A stretch of 9,425 nt of DNA from Oscillospiraceae bacterium (lineage in GTDB: Bacteria; Bacillota; Clostridia; Oscillospirales; Ruminococcaceae): the NCBI GenBank assembly GCA_016296165.1, contig JAEDJV010000093.1, positions 1 through 9,425 on the forward strand, given 5' to 3'. A program made the position numbers and the translations under genes. Below the pieces are notes generated by a model, which saw only the letters and a list, made by a program, of their open reading frames with translations, ran no database searches and was not told where the DNA came from. Of the stretch, positions 7,349 to 9,425 are shown piece by piece (position 1 is the first letter of the stretch; the number at the start of each line of letters is the position of its first letter).

Positions 7349-7663
7349 ATGGACGAATTGGATACATCAACTCTTGTAATACCAGCGGATGCAGTTGATC
7401 TGGATAAAATTAATTATAACAGTAATTATGAACAAATGCCCGAGGTTGCACCAGTCAATCCCGATATTCTGAAAAATCCTGAAAAATATATGGAACTTGA
7501 AATAAGGCAGATTGAGGAGGAAGAAAGGAAACTTGCAGAATCAGAGGATATGAAAAACGGTAAACCGCTTGATATACGGGCATGGGAGCTCCTTCAGCGG
7601 GAAAGGTCTGAACGGAAACAGGCAAGGATTGATGAATGCAGGGCGAGATGGAAAAAGGAATAG
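7349..7663 (+). CDS. Small charged protein of unknown function downstream of the GH43 enzyme
   Basis: I do not recognise this 104-residue protein. It has an acidic, proline-containing N-terminal half (residues 1-45) and a strongly charged helical second half (about 46-104) rich in Glu, Lys and Arg, likely a coiled coil or long helix. There is no signal peptide, membrane segment or cysteine pair, so it should remain in the cytoplasm, unlike the secreted enzyme before it. AAAGGAG at 7335-7341 is a good ribosome binding site, and the 21-base gap with no terminator indicates co-transcription with the hydrolase. The coding case rests on the binding site, operon spacing and biased composition. Confidence 0.7.
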   Translation: MDELDTSTLVIPADAVDLDKINYNSNYEQMPEVAPVNPDILKNPEKYMELEIRQIEEEERKLAESEDMKNGKPLDIRAWELLQRERSERKQARIDECRARWKKE

Positions 7664-7717
7664 CCTTTATACTATTAATTGTCTTTACATACTCACTCTC
7701 AAAATATGGTAAAAACA

Positions 7718-7753
7718 AGAGGCGCGTATTACTTTATACGTGTCTCTCATTTT
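7718..7753 (+). terminator. Hairpin terminator of the GH43 operon
   Basis: A 12-bp stem (7718-7729 with 7736-7747, two G-U pairs) closes a 6-base loop and is followed by CATTTTAT. It ends the hydrolase/small-protein unit. The rest of the gap up to 7841 shows no gene or other clear signal. Confidence 0.7.
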
Positions 7754-7841
7754 ATATTCTAAAAAAATCGGTCTGGTATTTCATCAGCGAAAAATGAATG
7801 TAAAATCAAACATGGATGTACAGAGTAATTTCTGTCTGCAG

Positions 7842-7862
7842 CTACTTGACAATACAAAGTAG
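7842..7862. promoter_or_regulatory. PadR operator copy 1, over the -35 box
   Basis: A 21-bp site with half-sites CTACTT (7842-7847) and AAGTAG (7857-7862) in inverted orientation. It matches the second copy at 17 of 21 positions, including the central AATAC. It covers the -35 box, so a bound repressor would block RNA polymerase. Confidence 0.7.
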
Positions 7863-7874
7863 CTGTGCTATAAT
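7846..7874 (+). promoter_or_regulatory. Consensus promoter of the PadR operon
   Basis: TTGACA (7846-7851), a 17-base spacer and TATAAT (7869-7874) are both perfect, and TGC precedes the -10 box (extended -10). Such a strong promoter is normally kept in check by a repressor, here most simply PadR itself. Confidence 0.9.
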
Positions 7875-7876
7875 AT

Positions 7877-7897
7877 CTACATGGTAATACCAAGTAG
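7877..7897. promoter_or_regulatory. PadR operator copy 2, over the transcription start
   Basis: A 21-bp near-palindrome: CTACATGGT (7877-7885), AAT, ACCAAGTAG (7889-7897), with one mismatch between the arms. It begins three bases after the -10 box, spans the expected start of transcription, and lies 35 bases from copy 1 (start to start). Confidence 0.75.
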
Positions 7898-7915
7898 TTC
7901 GAAGGGAGATTCTCA

Positions 7916-8242
7916 ATGGACGATACACAGCTTATGAAAGGCATTCTTGAAGGATGTATTCTTGCAGTTATAGCTCGTGGAGAGACATACGGATATGAGA
8001 TACTGCAGGTTCTTAATGAGGCGGGTTTTGATAATATTCAGGAGGGAACGCTTTATCCGATACTTTCACGTCTCGAAAAAAAAGACAGTATCCTATGCCG
8101 AAAAGAGAAATCACCGCTTGGACCGATAAGGAAGTATTTTACCGTGACCAGCGATGGAATGAAACAGCTTGAAGACTTCAGAAACAGCTATAAAATAATA
8201 ACGTCGAATGCCAAAAACATTCTCTTTTATGATGAGGATTAA
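7916..8242 (+). CDS. PadR-family transcriptional repressor
   Basis: A 108-residue winged-helix regulator of the short PadR type. Family signatures are LMKGILEGCILAVI (residues 6-19), YGYEIL (25-30), the recognition region EGTLYPILSRLEK (43-55) and GPIRKYFTVTSDG (69-81). A single C-terminal helix for dimerisation follows. PadR proteins usually repress their own operon and release DNA on binding a small molecule such as a phenolic acid, an antibiotic or a cationic compound. Here two matching 21-bp operators overlap the promoter, which supports autoregulation. The start is set by GAAGGGAGA at 7901-7909. The membrane-protein gene begins 64 bases after the stop and is likely in the same transcript. 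The inducer cannot be told from the sequence. Confidence 0.93.
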   Translation: MDDTQLMKGILEGCILAVIARGETYGYEILQVLNEAGFDNIQEGTLYPILSRLEKKDSILCRKEKSPLGPIRKYFTVTSDGMKQLEDFRNSYKIITSNAKNILFYDED

Positions 8243-8306
8243 CTGCGGGAAAAACGTCCGCATATTTCTTTCGAACGTTATGATGAAGAGAGGAGAAAAA
8301 TCACTA

Positions 8307-9251
8307 ATGAAAATAGCAACATATTTATCATTTAAGGAAAAGCTGACAGGAATCTATCTTGAAAAATTTGAATTAATTGAAAACTATGGTCAGCTTCATT
8401 TTATCTCAGGTAAAGTTATGAGTGAAAAAATGATGGATCTTATAGATACATTTCTTCAGGCACAGGAAAGCCGGACACCTGTTGAAAAGATTATTGGTTC
8501 AGATGAAATTGCATTTTGTAAGGAATTTTATTCGGATTTCTCTTTTTTTGATCTTTTTGAAGGTGCTGCAAAAAGATTATTACCATTTGCTGTCTCAACG
8601 CTCATTTTAGAAATATTCACAGTTTTGTGTGTATGCGATGAAGAGAAATTTGATTTATTCTCCTTTACAGATAACATAGCTCCTTTCATTTTCGGATTTT
8701 TTCTTCCATGTATCTTTGAAATTCTCGGAAATTTATCCGCACTTATCGCTTTTAAGTCTGGCTGCCGTTCAAAAAAAGTTTTCGATGCAATTCGTATTTC
8801 GTTCCATATACTCGCGTTAATTTTACTGATTATCTTAATTGTTCTCTGTGCAACGGACAAGCTTGAAATAAATATTCCATCCATATATCTAATTATTTCA
8901 TCTTCAGCGTTTCTGCTGATTTACTACAGTATCACGCTTATCGGAAGATATGCGAAAAGCGGTTCATTTAAAAGGCAGGATGATCCTTATATTCATTCTT
9001 TTTCCGATATGTTAAAGGAGGAAATCAAGGCTCAGACTCAAAATCTCAATCCGAATATCGTGAAAATATATGCCAGAAAATACAGAAAAAAGAATGAAAA
9101 GCTTCTTAAAAAAGGTCACAGCAGACTTACCTCAAAGGAATTTTTGGATTCGCAAAGGATTCAGAGTCGTTACGGGTTAAGAATAGGAATTGTTATTTGT
9201 TTTGTATATTTAACTCAAACTTCGCAGTTGAAAGCTGCATGTGCATCTTGA
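8307..9251 (+). CDS. Multi-spanning membrane protein paired with PadR, 3' end possibly altered
   Basis: A 314-residue protein. Residues 1-85 are a soluble helical part resembling the DUF1048/DUF1129-like or DUF1700-like proteins often encoded beside PadR regulators (LIDTFLQAQ...KIIGSDEIAFCKEF). About four hydrophobic segments follow (91-110, 124-149, 164-182, 188-213), then a basic cytoplasmic stretch (215-290) and one more hydrophobic segment (291-303). The role is probably envelope-stress or export-related, based on PadR context only. An in-frame ATG at 8208 lies inside padR; the ATG at 8307 is preferred because AGAGGAG (8289-8295) precedes it and the sequence after it looks family-like. 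The last residues (about 303-314) stop abruptly next to a putative insertion sequence, so the natural C-terminus may have been replaced. No terminator follows. Confidence 0.7.
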   Translation: MKIATYLSFKEKLTGIYLEKFELIENYGQLHFISGKVMSEKMMDLIDTFLQAQESRTPVEKIIGSDEIAFCKEFYSDFSFFDLFEGAAKRLLPFAVSTLILEIFTVLCVCDEEKFDLFSFTDNIAPFIFGFFLPCIFEILGNLSALIAFKSGCRSKKVFDAIRISFHILALILLIILIVLCATDKLEINIPSIYLIISSSAFLLIYYSITLIGRYAKSGSFKRQDDPYIHSFSDMLKEEIKAQTQNLNPNIVKIYARKYRKKNEKLLKKGHSRLTSKEFLDSQRIQSRYGLRIGIVICFVYLTQTSQLKAACAS

Positions 9252-9276
9252 AAATTCAATAGATAGAGACAAAAAA

Positions 9277-9350
9277 ATATAGTATGTAGTCTCCAAAAAT
9301 GTTATAATGAAAGTACCACCAATCACTACACAGGAGATTACATACTATGT
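9277..9350 (+). promoter_or_regulatory. Fold-back RNA structure hiding the ribosome binding site and start codon
   Basis: Bases 9277-9294 can pair without a gap with 9333-9350 (18 pairs, two of them G-U), leaving a 38-base loop. The right arm contains the GGAG ribosome binding site (9333-9336) and the ATG (9347-9349). A transcript entering from outside would hide its start signals, while one started at the promoter in the loop lacks the left arm. This is the logic of the translational shields known from IS10 and IS50. Confidence 0.75.
9300..9308 (+). promoter_or_regulatory. Extended -10 promoter inside the fold-back loop
   Basis: TGT-TATAAT (TG at 9300-9301, TATAAT at 9303-9308) is a perfect extended -10 box. 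No good -35 box lies 16-18 bases upstream, which an extended -10 can tolerate. Transcription would begin near 9315, after the left arm of the fold-back. Confidence 0.65.
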
Positions 9351-9425
9351 CTAAAATTATAACACAGAAAGCAGAAGAAAACAAGCAGATTTCAGAAAGA
9401 ATAAAGAGCTTTATGAAAAGGTTTG
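9347..9425 (+). CDS. Start of a probable insertion-sequence transposase, cut by window edge
   Basis: Only 26 residues are visible (beginning MSKIITQKAEENK and ending IKSFMKRF), a helical charged stretch. The N-terminus resembles the starts of DDE transposases of IS4-like elements as I recall them, but the fragment is too short for a firm family call. The stronger evidence is the control region: an extended -10 promoter within a fold-back that masks the ribosome binding site AGGAG (9332-9336) and the start codon, a device typical of transposase genes. It could instead be another translationally shielded gene. Confidence 0.5.
   Translation, partial: MSKIITQKAEENKQISERIKSFMKRF

Noticed and set aside
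7648..7797. 49-codon frame with one hydrophobic segment, overlapping the end of the small charged gene
   Set aside because: Its ribosome binding site is weak, and the operon's terminator hairpin lies inside it, so it is probably chance; a tiny membrane peptide cannot be fully excluded.
8244..8262. Small TGCGG/CCGCA hairpin just after the padR stop
   Set aside because: A six-pair stem with no T run following; too weak to call a terminator or attenuator.
8208..8306. Earlier start of the membrane protein, overlapping padR
   Set aside because: No ribosome binding site precedes the ATG at 8208, and the extra residues look unlike a protein; the ATG at 8307 has AGAGGAG.
1..9425. CRISPR array, tRNA, rRNA, riboswitch
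   Set aside because: No spaced direct repeats, cloverleaf, rRNA-like stretch or recognisable aptamer was seen on either strand.

Overview
The window looks like a chromosomal stretch of an AT-rich, fibre-degrading Firmicute, most likely Ruminococcus or a close relative of R. flavefaciens. This inference rests on two unrelated genes that carry dockerin modules (cellulosome anchoring), strong Gram-positive ribosome binding sites (GGAGG), consensus sigma-A promoters, and a secreted plant-polysaccharide hydrolase. There is no tRNA, rRNA or CRISPR array.

Layout. Bases 1-864 hold the 3' part of a leucine-rich-repeat (BspA-like) protein ending in a dockerin, closed by a hairpin terminator. Bases 990-2822 hold a two-gene unit: a macro-domain ADP-ribose hydrolase fused to a C-terminal helix-turn-helix-like domain, then a von Willebrand A protein with an intact metal site. 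Each has its own ribosome binding site, and a bidirectional terminator follows. Bases 2900-4132 (minus strand) encode an AAA ATPase of the AAA_14/DUF4143 type with its own promoter. Bases 4346-7663 hold a large secreted enzyme (ricin-type lectin module, dockerin, two GH43 catalytic domains) and a small charged protein of unknown function, followed by a terminator. Bases 7842-9251 hold a PadR regulator and a multi-spanning membrane protein, driven by a near-perfect promoter carrying two copies of a 21-bp operator. The right edge (about 9260-9425) is the start of what I take to be an insertion sequence. Its first gene is preceded by an 18-bp fold-back that would hide the ribosome binding site and start codon in any read-through transcript.

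How the genes work together. The two dockerin proteins probably belong to the cellulosome or cell-surface fibre-degradation programme, with the GH43 enzyme removing arabinose or xylose side groups from hemicellulose or pectin. The macro-HTH plus vWA pair is the best candidate for a poorly described system: an ADP-ribose-recognising protein with a possible DNA-binding domain, next to a MIDAS-containing vWA partner. The PadR/membrane-protein pair looks like a self-regulated envelope-stress or drug-response unit. Its membrane gene may have lost its natural 3' end to the insertion sequence.
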